DNA of 64,000 nucleotides. It comes from Virgisporangium aliadipatigenens (GTDB lineage: Bacteria; Actinomycetota; Actinomycetes; Mycobacteriales; Micromonosporaceae). A model generated the notes under the pieces. The model was not told the origin of the DNA and did no database searches. It saw only the letters and a program-made list of their open reading frames with translations. The position numbers were made by a program, and so were the translations under genes. Shown here piece by piece: positions 31,459 through 40,262 of the stretch (position 1 is the first letter of the stretch; every line of letters begins with the position of its first letter). The stretch is taken from positions 620,001-684,000 of the forward strand of contig NZ_BOPF01000002.1 of NCBI RefSeq assembly GCF_016863615.1. Reading direction: 5' to 3'.

Positions 31459-32553
31459 GTGGCCGTCAGCCGCTCGTCACGCATGTCCGCTCATTCCGCA
31501 CTGCTGGACGGATACCCCGAGATCCTCGACGACGTGTGCCGCACGGGACGCCGGCTGACCCGCCGGGAGCGCGACGCGCGCCGGCGTCTCGGGGTGGCGG
31601 CCGCGGCGGACAACGTTCCGCTCGGGACGGTGGTGGACCTGTACCTCACGGCCACCCGGCGGGCGTGGGCCGACCTGACGGTGCCGCCGGCGCGGGCGCA
31701 CGAGGTCGCCGGTGCCGTGCTCGACGCGGCCAACGACGCGATCGTGGCGCTGACGAAGGGCTACGACGAGGCGCAGCGCACGGCGATCCGGGCGGAGGAG
31801 GCGGCGCGTCGGGAGTTCGTCGACGACCTGCTCCTCGGTGGCGACCCGGGCCGGCTGGCCGAACGCGCGGGCCGCTTCGGACTGGTGCTGACCGCCCCGC
31901 ACGTGGTGGCGGTGGTGCGCGGCGAGCAGCCGTTCGGGGACACCGACGAGCGCACCCGGCGGGCGGCGGAGCTGGCGCGGTCTCGGCTGGGCAGTGCACT
32001 GGTCGCCACCAAGGAGGGGCTGCTGGTGTGTGTCGTGCCGAGCGGCGACGACGCGGCCGTGGCCGACCGGATGCGCGAGGCGATGGGGCACGACCGGCCC
32101 GGCACCGTCGGCGTGGGGCGGCCGTACCCGGGGCCGGGCGGGGTCGCGCGTTCCTACGACGACGCCCGCACCGCCCTGGACCTGGCCCGGCGCCTCGGCC
32201 TTCCGGCCGGTCAGGTGCTCGGCGCGGACCTGCTGGTGTACCAGGTGCTCGGGCGCGACCGCGCCGCGATGGTCGATCTCGTGGCGACGGTGCTGGAGCC
32301 GTTGCGCGGTGCCCGCGGCGGCGCCCAGCCGCTGCTCGACACGCTCACCGCGTACTTCACGGCCGGCAGCGCCGCCGCGGCGGCGCGGGCGCTGCACCTG
32401 AGCGTGCGGGCGTTCACCTACCGGCTGGCGCGGGTGCAGCAGCTGACCGGCTACGACCCGGTCGCGCCGGCGCAGCGCTACACGCTGGAGACCGCCGTCC
32501 TCGGCGCCCGCATGCTCGGCTGGCCCGCCAACGACCTTCCCCCGCGCGGCTAG
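31459..32553 (+). CDS. PucR-family transcriptional regulator
   Basis: 364 residues from GTG 31459, with GGAGG five bases upstream. The N-terminal half is a helical sensory domain, the centre a GGDEF-like degenerate domain (PHVVAVVRGEQPF ... RPYPGPGGVARSYDDARTALDLARRLG), and the C terminus the PucR helix-turn-helix (LLDTLTAYFTAGSAAAAARALHLSVRAFTYRLARVQQLTG). The regulated pathway is not evident; it is divergent from the flotillin operon and upstream of the esterase gene. Confidence 0.9.
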   Translation: MAVSRSSRMSAHSALLDGYPEILDDVCRTGRRLTRRERDARRRLGVAAAADNVPLGTVVDLYLTATRRAWADLTVPPARAHEVAGAVLDAANDAIVALTKGYDEAQRTAIRAEEAARREFVDDLLLGGDPGRLAERAGRFGLVLTAPHVVAVVRGEQPFGDTDERTRRAAELARSRLGSALVATKEGLLVCVVPSGDDAAVADRMREAMGHDRPGTVGVGRPYPGPGGVARSYDDARTALDLARRLGLPAGQVLGADLLVYQVLGRDRAAMVDLVATVLEPLRGARGGAQPLLDTLTAYFTAGSAAAAARALHLSVRAFTYRLARVQQLTGYDPVAPAQRYTLETAVLGARMLGWPANDLPPRG

Positions 32554-32605
32554 GGAATCGCCTGGATCGGGGCGTTACGGTTGGTCCGTCGAAGAGTCGG
32601 CGACC

Positions 32606-32611
32606 TACGGT
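32606..32611 (+). promoter_or_regulatory. -10 of leaderless hydrolase gene
   Basis: TACGGT is followed by seven bases and ATG 32619; TTGGTC at 32581-32586 could serve as -35 with a 19-base spacer. Confidence 0.45.
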
Positions 32612-32618
32612 CCCGGTC

Positions 32619-33332
32619 ATGAACTTCGTCTTCGTGCCCGGCGTCAATCACGGCGGCTGGTGCTGGTACCCCGTCGGCCGGCGGGTCCGCGCGGCCGGGC
32701 ACGCCGCGTACGCCCTCACGCTGCCGGGCCTGGCCATGGGTGACGATCCCACCGGCCTGCGTCTGGCGGACGCGGTCGATCACATCGTCCATGAGGTCGA
32801 ACGTCGCGACCTGCGCGATGTCGTGCTCGTCGGCCACAGCTTCGCGGGCGTTCCGATCACCGGCGCGGTCCCGCGCATCGCCGACCGGCTGGCGCACCTG
32901 GCGTTCTTCAGCGCGTTCATCCCGCGGCGCAACGAGTCCATGGCGCAGGCGCTCGGTCCGGAGACGGCGGCATGGATCCGCGCCACCGTCGATTCGTCGC
33001 CCGACGGCACCGTCCCGCTGGACTTCGCCACGTTGAGCGGCCGGCTCATGCAGGACGAACCGGAGGCCCTCCAGCGGCTGGTCTTCGACCTGCTGACCCC
33101 GCAGCCGGGTGGCTACATCCTGGACGCGCTCGACGTCGACGGGCTGGCGACGCACGGACTGCCGATCACCTATCTGCTCGCCGAGCGGGACATCGCGCTC
33201 GCGGCGCCGGGCGTCGAACTGGCCGCACGCCTCGGCGTCGAACCGATCATGGTGCCCGGCACCCACGAGGCGATGCTGACGCACCCCGACGAACTGGCCG
33301 AGGCCCTGCTCAAGCACACCGTCGGCGGCTAG
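32619..33332 (+). CDS. Alpha/beta-fold esterase (EstC/salicylate-esterase-like)
   Basis: 237 residues. The oxyanion region is FVPGVNHGGWCWYPV, the nucleophile Ser is in VGHSFAG, the Asp is in LAERDIAL and the His in PGTHEAMLTHPDEL. This pattern is the HNL/EstC/methylesterase-like group. It is cytoplasmic. The start is fixed by the leaderless promoter. The substrate is unknown; the nearby PucR regulator could control it. Confidence 0.88.
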   Translation: MNFVFVPGVNHGGWCWYPVGRRVRAAGHAAYALTLPGLAMGDDPTGLRLADAVDHIVHEVERRDLRDVVLVGHSFAGVPITGAVPRIADRLAHLAFFSAFIPRRNESMAQALGPETAAWIRATVDSSPDGTVPLDFATLSGRLMQDEPEALQRLVFDLLTPQPGGYILDALDVDGLATHGLPITYLLAERDIALAAPGVELAARLGVEPIMVPGTHEAMLTHPDELAEALLKHTVGG

Positions 33333-33350
33333 GACGCCGGCGGGGTGCGC

Positions 33351-33356
33351 TACCGT
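33351..33356 (+). promoter_or_regulatory. -10 of leaderless TM2 gene
   Basis: TACCGT is followed by six bases and GTG 33363. Confidence 0.45.
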
Positions 33357-33362
33357 CGCTGC

Positions 33363-33710
33363 GTGCACACCATCGGCTCGGGGCCCTCCGCCGTGCCCGC
33401 GCACCTGCGGGCGCAGAAGGGGCTGCGGGCCGTCGCCGAGTACAACGACGTGCGCAAGTCGGCGCGGGTCGCCTATGCGCTCTGGTGCGTCGTGGGCATC
33501 TTCGGCGGGCACCGCTTCTATCTCGGCGACACCCGCCGTTCCATCGGAATGCTCTTCACCCTGGGCGGCCTGGGGCTCTGGACGGTGGTTGACGTCTTCC
33601 TCATCGGGCGGCGGGTCCGCGAGGTGAACGAGGCCCGGCGGGCCGCGGTCCTCGCCCGGCACCGGATCGCCGACTTCGACGGCTCCCCGATCTGGCTCGC
33701 CCGCCGCTGA
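33363..33710 (+). CDS. TM2-domain protein
   Basis: 115 residues. The TM2 domain covers about 35-85: two helices flanking GGHRFYLGDTRRSIGM and ending WTVVDVFLIGRRV. Such small membrane proteins are common and poorly understood. The start GTG 33363 is set by the -10 element; an in-frame ATG at 33345 would lie across it. It is convergent with the FAD hydroxylase. Confidence 0.85.
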   Translation: MHTIGSGPSAVPAHLRAQKGLRAVAEYNDVRKSARVAYALWCVVGIFGGHRFYLGDTRRSIGMLFTLGGLGLWTVVDVFLIGRRVREVNEARRAAVLARHRIADFDGSPIWLARR

Positions 33711-33768
33711 CCCCGCGACCCTGGGGCGTCCCGGGCGCCGCGGCCCGACGGGATCCACCGGACAGGAC

Positions 33769-35187
33769 CTATGCGGCGCCGCCGCACCAGTGCGCCACCG
33801 CCGCGGCGAGCCCGGCCTCGTCGCCGCCGGCCCAGGCGATGTATCCGTCGGGGCGCACGAGCGTGTACCGCAGCAGCGGCGCGGCGGACCCCACGGGGAC
33901 GGCCGGCACCGGCACCGACGGGGCCGGGCCCCGGTGGGCGACGACGAAGCCGCCGTCGCGCAGCGCCTCGTAGACGCCGTGCAGGCCGCCCGAGTCGACG
34001 TCCGGGAAGCGGCGGCCGGCCCACTGGCCGTCGCCGGCGTACCGGATGCCGACGCCGGTGATCCGGTCGGCGAGCGCGCGCCGCACCGGTCCGAGGCTGA
34101 GCGCCGTGCGGATGCCGAGGTTGCGCGCCTGCACGCCGAGCCGGGAGCGCGAGAGGACCGCCTTGAAGAGTAGGTCGGTGAGCTTGAGGACGCCGGCGCC
34201 GACCGGGTGGCGTTCGGACTGATAGGTGTCGAGCAGTCCGGGGAAGGCGCGCCCGCGCAGCTCCGCCGCCAGTTTCCAGCCGAGGTTGATCGCGTCCTGG
34301 ATGCCGGTGTTCATGCCCTGGCCGCCTACCGGCGAATGGACGTGGGCCGCGTCGCCGGCCAGGAAGACCCGTCCCTCGCGGTAGCGTGCCGCCTGGCGTA
34401 GTTCGCTGAGGAACCGGGTCGACCACCGCGGGGCGCTCATCCCGAAGTCGTCGCCGGCGATCCGGGTGAACGACTCCAGCAGTTCCGCGTGCGTCACCGG
34501 AACGTCCAAGGGCACCGTGTCGCGCCGCCGGTCCCACGCGATCGCGCGGAACCATCCGTCGCCGAACGGCACGAAGAGCACCATGCCGTCGGGCGACCTG
34601 CGGGCGAAGAGCGTCTCGACGGGCGGCCGCGCGAGCTTCACGTCCGCGAGGATGATGTGCGTGGCGTACTGCTCGCCGACGAAGGGGATGCCGCTCAGTT
34701 CGCGAACGGCGCTGTGCGCGCCGTCGGCGCCGACGGCGTAGGTGGCGTCCACTGTGGACGGACCGGCGGGCGTGTCGACGGTGAGGCGCACGCCGTCGGC
34801 GTTCTGGGTGAGGCCGGTGACCCGGGCGCCACGGTCGATGCGGGCGCCGAGCTTGAGCGCGCGTTCGGTCAGCAGCTTCTCGGTGCCGCTCTGCGGGACG
34901 ATCAGCGCCATCGGGTAGCGGCTGTCGACCGTGTCGAGCCTGACGGAGGCGCCCGGCGTGGGGGCCACGGACGTGACGGTCAGCCCGCGGGGGATGAGGT
35001 CGTCGGCGAGCCCGCGCCCGTCGAGCATCTCCAGGGTCCGGGCGTGCACGGCGAACGCGCGGGTGAGATTGGGCTCGTCGGCGCGCCGTTCGAGCACCCG
35101 GCACTCGATGCCGGCGAGACGCAGCTCGCCGGCGAGGGCGAGGCCGGTCGGGCCGGCTCCCACGATGGCGACCTCGGTGTCGGTCAT
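33769..35187 (-). CDS. Aromatic-type FAD-dependent monooxygenase
   Basis: 472 residues from ATG 35187 with AGGAG upstream. FAD motif GAGPTGLALAGELRLAG, DG motif (VGADGAHSAVREL) and the ribityl motif FLAGDAAHVHSPVGGQGMNTGIQD are all intact, and the C-terminal thioredoxin-like domain (about 385-472) is that of the PgaE/RdmE-type polyketide and phenol hydroxylases. It uses NAD(P)H and oxygen to hydroxylate aromatic rings. No polyketide genes lie nearby, so detoxification or catabolism is as likely as biosynthesis. Its promoter region has the repeated TTCATCA operator. Confidence 0.9.
   Translation of the reverse strand: MTDTEVAIVGAGPTGLALAGELRLAGIECRVLERRADEPNLTRAFAVHARTLEMLDGRGLADDLIPRGLTVTSVAPTPGASVRLDTVDSRYPMALIVPQSGTEKLLTERALKLGARIDRGARVTGLTQNADGVRLTVDTPAGPSTVDATYAVGADGAHSAVRELSGIPFVGEQYATHIILADVKLARPPVETLFARRSPDGMVLFVPFGDGWFRAIAWDRRRDTVPLDVPVTHAELLESFTRIAGDDFGMSAPRWSTRFLSELRQAARYREGRVFLAGDAAHVHSPVGGQGMNTGIQDAINLGWKLAAELRGRAFPGLLDTYQSERHPVGAGVLKLTDLLFKAVLSRSRLGVQARNLGIRTALSLGPVRRALADRITGVGIRYAGDGQWAGRRFPDVDSGGLHGVYEALRDGGFVVAHRGPAPSVPVPAVPVGSAAPLLRYTLVRPDGYIAWAGGDEAGLAAAVAHWCGGAA
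34747..34759. repeat. GTCCACNGTGGAC palindrome, exact copy 9
   Basis: Within the FAD hydroxylase gene, encoding STVD on the minus strand (SGP-STVD-ATY context). Confidence 0.9.
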
Positions 35188-35238
35188 GGTCGGGCTCCTG
35201 TCTCCAGCGCTGCATCGGTAACGGGGGGAAGGTACCCA

Positions 35239-35284
35239 GAATTCATCAAGCGTTGAAAGCCCTTTTTCATCATGTGATGAATTC
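35239..35284. promoter_or_regulatory. Triple TTCATCA operator upstream of FAD hydroxylase
   Basis: GAATTCATCA (35239-35248) and TGATGAATTC (35275-35284) are perfect 10-base inverted arms, and TTCATCATGTGATGAA (35266-35281) is a perfect 16-base palindrome nested at one end. Three TTCATCA half-sites thus fall in 46 bases. The AT content is far above the surroundings. The binding regulator is not obvious; TetR- or MarR-type repressors bind such sites. Confidence 0.6.
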
Positions 35285-35300
35285 GTTGGGTGCGTCGTGG

Positions 35301-35371
35301 CTTGCGTCCCGGCTTGCGCGAGATCGCCGAAAGCCATTCCGCAAGGATTGCAAGTTCTTGCATAGCTTGCG
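35301..35371. promoter_or_regulatory. LacI operator cluster, CTTGC half-sites
   Basis: A perfect palindrome TGCAAGTTCTTGCA (35349-35362) has the form of LacI/GalR-family operators. Further CTTGC or GCAAG half-sites start at 35301, 35313, 35341 and 35366. The palindrome overlaps the -35 position of the leaderless promoter for the LacI gene, so autoregulation is expected. Confidence 0.65.
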
Positions 35372-35377
35372 TACGAT
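35372..35377 (+). promoter_or_regulatory. -10 of leaderless lacI-type gene
   Basis: TACGAT is followed by six bases and ATG 35384; TTGCAA at 35348-35353 is a possible -35 with an 18-base spacer. Confidence 0.5.
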
Positions 35378-35383
35378 GCCGTC

Positions 35384-36388
35384 ATGACGCGGCGGCTGGC
35401 AGAGGTGGCGAAGAAGGTCGGGGTCTCCGAGGCCACCGTCAGCCGGGTGCTCAACGGCAAGCCCGGCGTCTCGGAGGCCACCCGCGAGGCCGTGCTCACC
35501 GCGCTCGACGTGCTCGGGTACGAGCGGCCGACCCAGCTGCGCGGCGACCGTGGCCGGCTGGTCGGGCTGGTGCTGCCCGAGTTGCAGAACCCGATCTTCC
35601 CCGCGTTCGCCGAGGTGGTCGGCGGGGCGCTGGCCCAGCAGGGGTACACGCCGGTGCTCTGCACCCGCACGGCCGGCGGCGTCACCGAGGCGGAGTACGT
35701 CGAGCTGCTGTTGCAGCACCAGGTCTCCGGGATCATCTTCGCCGGGGGCTTCTACGCCCAGGCCGACGCGCCGCACGCGCACTACACCCGCATCCTGGAG
35801 CGCCGGCTGCCGGCCGTGCTGGTCAACGCCGCGATCGACCGGCTGGAGTTCCCCCGCGTCTCCTGTGACGACGCCGTGGCCGTCGAGCAGGCGCTCGGCC
35901 ACCTGCTCGCCCTCGGGCACACGAGGATCGGCCTGCTGCTCGGGCCCGCGGACCACGTGCCGTCGCGGCGCAAGCGGGCGACGTTCACCGAGCTGGCGGG
36001 CGCGGCCGGGATCGACGCCGAGCTGGTCGAGCACGCGATGTTCTCCATCGAGAGCGGCCAGGCGGCGACGGCCCGGCTGCTGCGGCGCGGGGTGACCGGG
36101 GTGGTCTGCGCCTCCGACCCGCTCGCGCTCGGTGCGGTCCGCGCGGCCCGGCGCAGCGGCCGTTCCGTGCCCGGTGACCTCTCCGTCGTGGGCTACGACG
36201 ACTCCGCGCTGATGAACTGCACCGACCCGCCGCTGACCACCGTGCGCCAGCCGATCGAGGCGATGGGTCGGGCCGCCGTCGAGCTGCTGGTGGGACAGAT
36301 CGACCGGGCCTCCGTCTCCACGGACGAGCTTCTGTTCGAACCGGAGCTCGTGGTGCGCGGCAGCACCGGCCCGGCCGCCACCCGCTGA
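35384..36388 (+). CDS. LacI-family repressor of the alpha-glucan operon
   Basis: 334 residues. The N-terminal helix-turn-helix and hinge are clear (RLAEVAKKVGVSEATVSRVLNGKPGVSEATREAVLTALDVLGYERP), then a periplasmic-binding-like ligand domain (LPELQNPIFPAFAEVVGGAL ... VVCASDPLALGAVRAARRSGRSVPGDLSVVGYDDS). It most resembles regulators of alpha-glucoside or maltose use. It sits upstream of the ABC transporter operon, on the same strand, separated by one small gene. Confidence 0.93.
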   Translation: MTRRLAEVAKKVGVSEATVSRVLNGKPGVSEATREAVLTALDVLGYERPTQLRGDRGRLVGLVLPELQNPIFPAFAEVVGGALAQQGYTPVLCTRTAGGVTEAEYVELLLQHQVSGIIFAGGFYAQADAPHAHYTRILERRLPAVLVNAAIDRLEFPRVSCDDAVAVEQALGHLLALGHTRIGLLLGPADHVPSRRKRATFTELAGAAGIDAELVEHAMFSIESGQAATARLLRRGVTGVVCASDPLALGAVRAARRSGRSVPGDLSVVGYDDSALMNCTDPPLTTVRQPIEAMGRAAVELLVGQIDRASVSTDELLFEPELVVRGSTGPAATR

Positions 36389-36421
36389 CCCGATCCGCTG
36401 ACGGGGCGCCCGCAAGCTCCC

Positions 36422-36427
36422 TACGCT
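36422..36427 (+). promoter_or_regulatory. -10 of leaderless hypothetical gene
   Basis: TACGCT is followed by six bases and ATG 36434. Confidence 0.45.
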
Positions 36428-36433
36428 GGTGGG

Positions 36434-36943
36434 ATGCGGCTTCCGTGGCGTCGCCGGACCCCGGCGCCGGGCGAGGCGGCGGCGACGCTCGCGGCGATGT
36501 TCGCCGAGGAGGCGCGCTGCGACGGCCGGCTCGTGTACCCCGAACACCTCGACCGGTCCCGGCTGGACTTCTCGGTGAGCAGCCTGCTCGTGGTCGACGA
36601 CTATCTCGACCACCTCCACGCGCACCGGCCGCCGGAGGTGATCAGCGGCGCGTTCGAGGGCGACGCGGAGTCGTCCTGGGGCCGCACCGTGATCCGCGCC
36701 GGTATGTACGTGGGTGAGGTCCTGCGCTGGAACAGCCGCCCCGGCTACGAGTGGCTGGCCTTCGACGCGGCCCGCGCGCGGTTCCCGGACTCCTTCCGCG
36801 ACGTCGAGTGGAGCCTGTCGGCCTGCGCCGTGCTGGCGACGGCGGGGGGTGACCTCCTGGCGCCCGTGAGCAAGGTGCTGAAGTTCCTCGACAACGGTCG
36901 CGAGGACAGCGTGTACGCCTTCGCCGCCTACATCTGCCGGTAG
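36434..36943 (+). CDS. Hypothetical protein, 169 aa
   Basis: 169 residues, mixed alpha/beta, no signal peptide or membrane helix. Recognisable blocks are SSLLVVDDYLDHL near residue 50, RAGMYVGEVLRWNSRPGYEW near 90 and DSVYAFAAYICR at the end. The GMYVGEV and acidic residues recall small actinobacterial hypothetical proteins, but I cannot name a family. It lies between the LacI gene and the transporter but has its own leaderless promoter, so a link to sugar use is not shown. Confidence 0.7.
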   Translation: MRLPWRRRTPAPGEAAATLAAMFAEEARCDGRLVYPEHLDRSRLDFSVSSLLVVDDYLDHLHAHRPPEVISGAFEGDAESSWGRTVIRAGMYVGEVLRWNSRPGYEWLAFDAARARFPDSFRDVEWSLSACAVLATAGGDLLAPVSKVLKFLDNGREDSVYAFAAYICR

Positions 36944-36980
36944 CTGACCTGCGTCTTGGCGATTTTTTGCAGGGTTCTAT

Positions 36981-37009
36981 TTACTTCTTGCGGAGCCTCG
37001 GCCTAACCT
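36981..37009 (+). promoter_or_regulatory. Candidate promoter of ABC transporter operon with CTTGCG site
   Basis: TTACTT (36981-36986) and TAACCT (37004-37009) are 17 bases apart. A CTTGCG half-site (36987-36992), the same core as in the LacI operator cluster, lies in the spacer, and TTTGCAG lies just upstream (36967-36973). Confidence 0.4.
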
Positions 37010-37075
37010 TCTGGGCACATCGAGGCCCGTGAGGGCTCCGTGCCACCCACCCTGCACCCCCTTGAAGGATCTGCC

Positions 37076-38437
37076 ATGCAGAGACCCACCCTCTTGCGGC
37101 GCGGACTCCCGCTGCTGCTCGCCTCCGGGTTAGTGATCGCCGGCGCCGCCGCGTGCGGCGACAGCGACGAGGACTCCGCGGACGGCGTCACCACCATCAC
37201 CGTCAACGCGCTGCCGCCGGAGACGGAGACCGTCAACCGCAAGAACTTCCTGGCCGACGTCGCGGAGTTCGAGAAGAAGTATCCGAACATCAAGATCAAT
37301 GCCAAAGAAGGCAAGATGGACCCGAAGACGTTCAGCACCAAGCTGGCCGGTGGCCAGTTGGAGGACGTCTTCTACGTCTACTTCACCGATCCGGCGCAGC
37401 TCATCGCCAAGAAGCAGACCGCCGACATCACCCCGTACCTCAAGGACTTCCCGTCCGTGCAGAACCTCAAGCCGGACATCATGAAGGTGTTCAAGGACGA
37501 GAAGGGGAACGTCTACGGCCTGCCGTGGACCAACTACACGCTCGGCCTGCTGTACAACCGGGCGGTCTTCACCACGGCCGGCCTCGACCCGGACAAGCCG
37601 CCGACGACGTGGGCCGACGTGCGCACCGCCGCCAAGAAGATCGCCGACCTCGGTGACGGCTACGTCGGCTACGGCGACTACAGCAAGAACAACACCGGCG
37701 GCTGGCACTTCACCGCCGAGCTGTACTCGATCGGCGGCGACATCGCGGTCAAGAACGGCGACACGTGGAAGGCCGCGTTCAACAACGACAAGGGCAAGCA
37801 GGTCCTCCAGCAGCTGTACGACATGCGCTGGGTCGACAACAGCATGGGCAGCAAGCAGCTGCTCGAGTACGCCGACCTGCTGACGATGATGGGCTCCGGC
37901 AAGCTCGGCATGTACGTGGCCGCCGCCGACAACATCCCCACGATCGTCAACCAGTACCAGGGCAACTACAACGACTACGGCCTCGGCCCGATGCCCGGCG
38001 GCGTCAACGCGCTCGGCGGCGGCGAGGCGTTCATGTTCAACGCGAAGGCGTCGCCCGCCAAGCTCAAGGCCGGCATCACGTGGGTCACCTGGATGTACGC
38101 GAACGCCGACCGGCTGGAGTTCGACTACGCGCGCAAGAACGCCGACAAGGTGCCCGTCGGCCTGCCGCAGCCCAACCTCTTCACCGGTGCGGACGACGCC
38201 AAGCAGGCCGAGGCGGCCAAGAAGCACGGCAACGTGCCGACGCGGAACTACGCGCCGTTCGTCGCCGGCCTGGATAAGACGCCGCTGAAGCTCGAACCCC
38301 CGGCGGCGCAACAGATCTACGCCGTTCTCGACACCACGATGCAGGGCGTCCTGACGGACAAGAACGCCGACATCGGCAAGCTGCTCAATGAGGCCGAGAA
38401 GCAGGTGAACCAGATTCTCGCGGCAGTACCCAAGTGA
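37076..38437 (+). CDS. Sugar ABC transporter solute-binding lipoprotein
   Basis: 453 residues from ATG 37076 (GAAGGA eight bases upstream). The signal peptide ends in the lipobox VIAGAAAC, so it is a lipoprotein on the outer face of the membrane. The family-1 solute-binding fold is evident (TVNRKNFLADVAEFEKKYPNIKI, DVFYVYFTDPAQLIAKKQTADITPYL, YNRAVFTTAGLDPDKPPTTWADV). It captures an alpha-glucoside or malto-/nigero-oligosaccharide, inferred from the GH13 and GH87 partners. Its stop overlaps the permease start (GTGA). Confidence 0.93.
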   Translation: MQRPTLLRRGLPLLLASGLVIAGAAACGDSDEDSADGVTTITVNALPPETETVNRKNFLADVAEFEKKYPNIKINAKEGKMDPKTFSTKLAGGQLEDVFYVYFTDPAQLIAKKQTADITPYLKDFPSVQNLKPDIMKVFKDEKGNVYGLPWTNYTLGLLYNRAVFTTAGLDPDKPPTTWADVRTAAKKIADLGDGYVGYGDYSKNNTGGWHFTAELYSIGGDIAVKNGDTWKAAFNNDKGKQVLQQLYDMRWVDNSMGSKQLLEYADLLTMMGSGKLGMYVAAADNIPTIVNQYQGNYNDYGLGPMPGGVNALGGGEAFMFNAKASPAKLKAGITWVTWMYANADRLEFDYARKNADKVPVGLPQPNLFTGADDAKQAEAAKKHGNVPTRNYAPFVAGLDKTPLKLEPPAAQQIYAVLDTTMQGVLTDKNADIGKLLNEAEKQVNQILAAVPK

Positions 38438-39372
38438 GTGTGATCCAGCAGGAGCGGGTCGCCGGTCGCAGCACGCGGCCGGCGACCCCGCCGCTGACCA
38501 AGCGCCGCCGCAGGCTCGGCGACAACCTGCTCGCCTACGTGTTCCTCGCCGCGGCCCTCGTCTGCTTCGGGCTCTTCTCGTGGTACCCGATGGTGAAAGG
38601 CGTCGTCCTCAGCTTCCAGAAGGACTACCTCGTCACCGACCCCGAGTGGGTGGGCCTGGACAACTACCGCACGGTTCTCGCCGACCCGCTCTTCCTCACC
38701 GCGTGGTGGAACACGCTGAAGTTCACCGGGCTGGCGCTGGTCTTCGGCTACGCGGTGCCGTTCGGGATCGCCGTGCTGCTCAACGAACTGCGGCACTTCA
38801 AGGGCTACTTCCGCCTCGTGGTGTACCTGCCGGTGATGCTGCCGCCGATCGTGACCGTGCTGCTGTGGCAGTACTTCTACGACCCGGGGGCGGGGCTGTT
38901 CAACACCGTCCTCAGTGGACTGCACCTGCCGACGTCGGCGTGGACGCAGGACGCCGACACGGCGATGCTGTCGCTGGTGCTGGTGTCGACCTGGTCCAAC
39001 CTGGGCGGCGCCACCATCATCTACCTCGCCGGCCTGCAGGGGATCCCGGGCGAGCTGTACGAGGCGGCGGAGCTGGACGGCGCGAACATCTGGCAGCGGC
39101 TGCGCCACGTGACGCTGCCGCAGATGCGGTTCCTGCTGCTGGTGATGCTGCTGTTGCAGGTCATCGCGACGATGCAGGTCTTCATCGAGCCGTTCCAGCT
39201 CACCGGCACCACGACGCCGTCGACAATCACGGTGATGATCCTGGTGTACCGGTACGCGTTCGCCGTCAACAACGACTTCGGGCTGGCCGCCGCGATGAGC
39301 GTGCAGCTGTTCATCGTGCTCGGGGCGTTCTCGGCGATATACCTGCGACTCACCCGCGACCGGAACGCGTGA
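38434..39372 (+). CDS. Sugar ABC transporter permease (MalF-type)
   Basis: 312 residues, six membrane helices. The cytoplasmic EAA loop that contacts the ATPase reads YEAAELDGANIWQRLRHVTLPQM. The N terminus (residues 1-30) is basic and cytoplasmic. It is coupled to the binding-protein gene by overlapping codons and pairs with the second permease 11 bases downstream to form the channel. Confidence 0.93.
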   Translation: MSVIQQERVAGRSTRPATPPLTKRRRRLGDNLLAYVFLAAALVCFGLFSWYPMVKGVVLSFQKDYLVTDPEWVGLDNYRTVLADPLFLTAWWNTLKFTGLALVFGYAVPFGIAVLLNELRHFKGYFRLVVYLPVMLPPIVTVLLWQYFYDPGAGLFNTVLSGLHLPTSAWTQDADTAMLSLVLVSTWSNLGGATIIYLAGLQGIPGELYEAAELDGANIWQRLRHVTLPQMRFLLLVMLLLQVIATMQVFIEPFQLTGTTTPSTITVMILVYRYAFAVNNDFGLAAAMSVQLFIVLGAFSAIYLRLTRDRNA

Positions 39373-39383
39373 AGGGCGAGGCG

Positions 39384-40262
39384 ATGCGGACCCTGATCTC
39401 CGACAAGGACCTGAACCGACCGCGCGGCAAGGCGATCTACTGGACCGTCCTGACCCTGGTGACCGTCCTGTTCACGCTGGCGTTCGTCTTCCCGCTCTAC
39501 TGGATGTTCGCCAGCGCGGTGAAGGCGCCCGCCGAGTACGCCGCGCCGGATCCGACGCTGATCCCCGAGTCGTTCCACCCCGAGGCCTATGCGAACGCCT
39601 GGACCCGGCTCGACGTCGCGCGGTACTTCTTCAACACCGCCTGGTACGCCCTCGGCGGCTGGCTGATCCAGCTCGTCGTCTGCGTCCTCGCGGCGTACGC
39701 GCTGTCGAAGCTGCGGCCGCGCTTCGGCAACCTGGTGCTGGGGGCGATGCTCGCCAGCCTCATGCTGCCCGCCTCGGCCCTGCTCGTGCCGGCCTACCTG
39801 ACCGTCGTCGACGTGCCGCTGCTGCACGTCAACCTCATCGACACGCCCTGGGCGCTGTGGCTGCCCGCCGCGGCGAACGCGTTCAACGTGTACGTGCTCA
39901 AGCGGTTCTTCGACCAGATCCCGGACGACCTGCTCGACCAGGCCGCGATCGACGGCGCCGGACGGCTGCGAACGCTCTGGAGCGTCGTGCTCCCGCTGTC
40001 GCGGCCCGTCCTCGCGGTGGTCTCCATCCTGGCGGTCATCGCCATGTGGAAGGACTTCGTGTGGCCGCTGCTCGTCCTGCAGGACCCGCAGAAGCAGACG
40101 CTCAGCGTGGCGCTGTCGCGGATGGCCGGCATCGGGTCGTTCGTGCCGCCGACGGAACTGATGGCCGGGCTCGCCATCGCCAGCGTGCCGATGATCGTGG
40201 TGTTCCTGATCTTCCAGCGCCAGATCCTCGCCGGACTCTCCTCCGGCGGGCTCAAGGGATGA
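39384..40262 (+). CDS. Sugar ABC transporter permease (MalG-type)
   Basis: 292 residues, six membrane helices. The EAA loop is LLDQAAIDGAGRLRTLWSVVLPLSRP. It completes the heterodimeric channel. No ATP-binding subunit follows; in actinomycetes a shared ATPase of MsiK type usually energises such CUT1 systems. Its stop overlaps the GH13 start (ATGA at 40259-40262). Confidence 0.93.
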   Translation: MRTLISDKDLNRPRGKAIYWTVLTLVTVLFTLAFVFPLYWMFASAVKAPAEYAAPDPTLIPESFHPEAYANAWTRLDVARYFFNTAWYALGGWLIQLVVCVLAAYALSKLRPRFGNLVLGAMLASLMLPASALLVPAYLTVVDVPLLHVNLIDTPWALWLPAAANAFNVYVLKRFFDQIPDDLLDQAAIDGAGRLRTLWSVVLPLSRPVLAVVSILAVIAMWKDFVWPLLVLQDPQKQTLSVALSRMAGIGSFVPPTELMAGLAIASVPMIVVFLIFQRQILAGLSSGGLKG

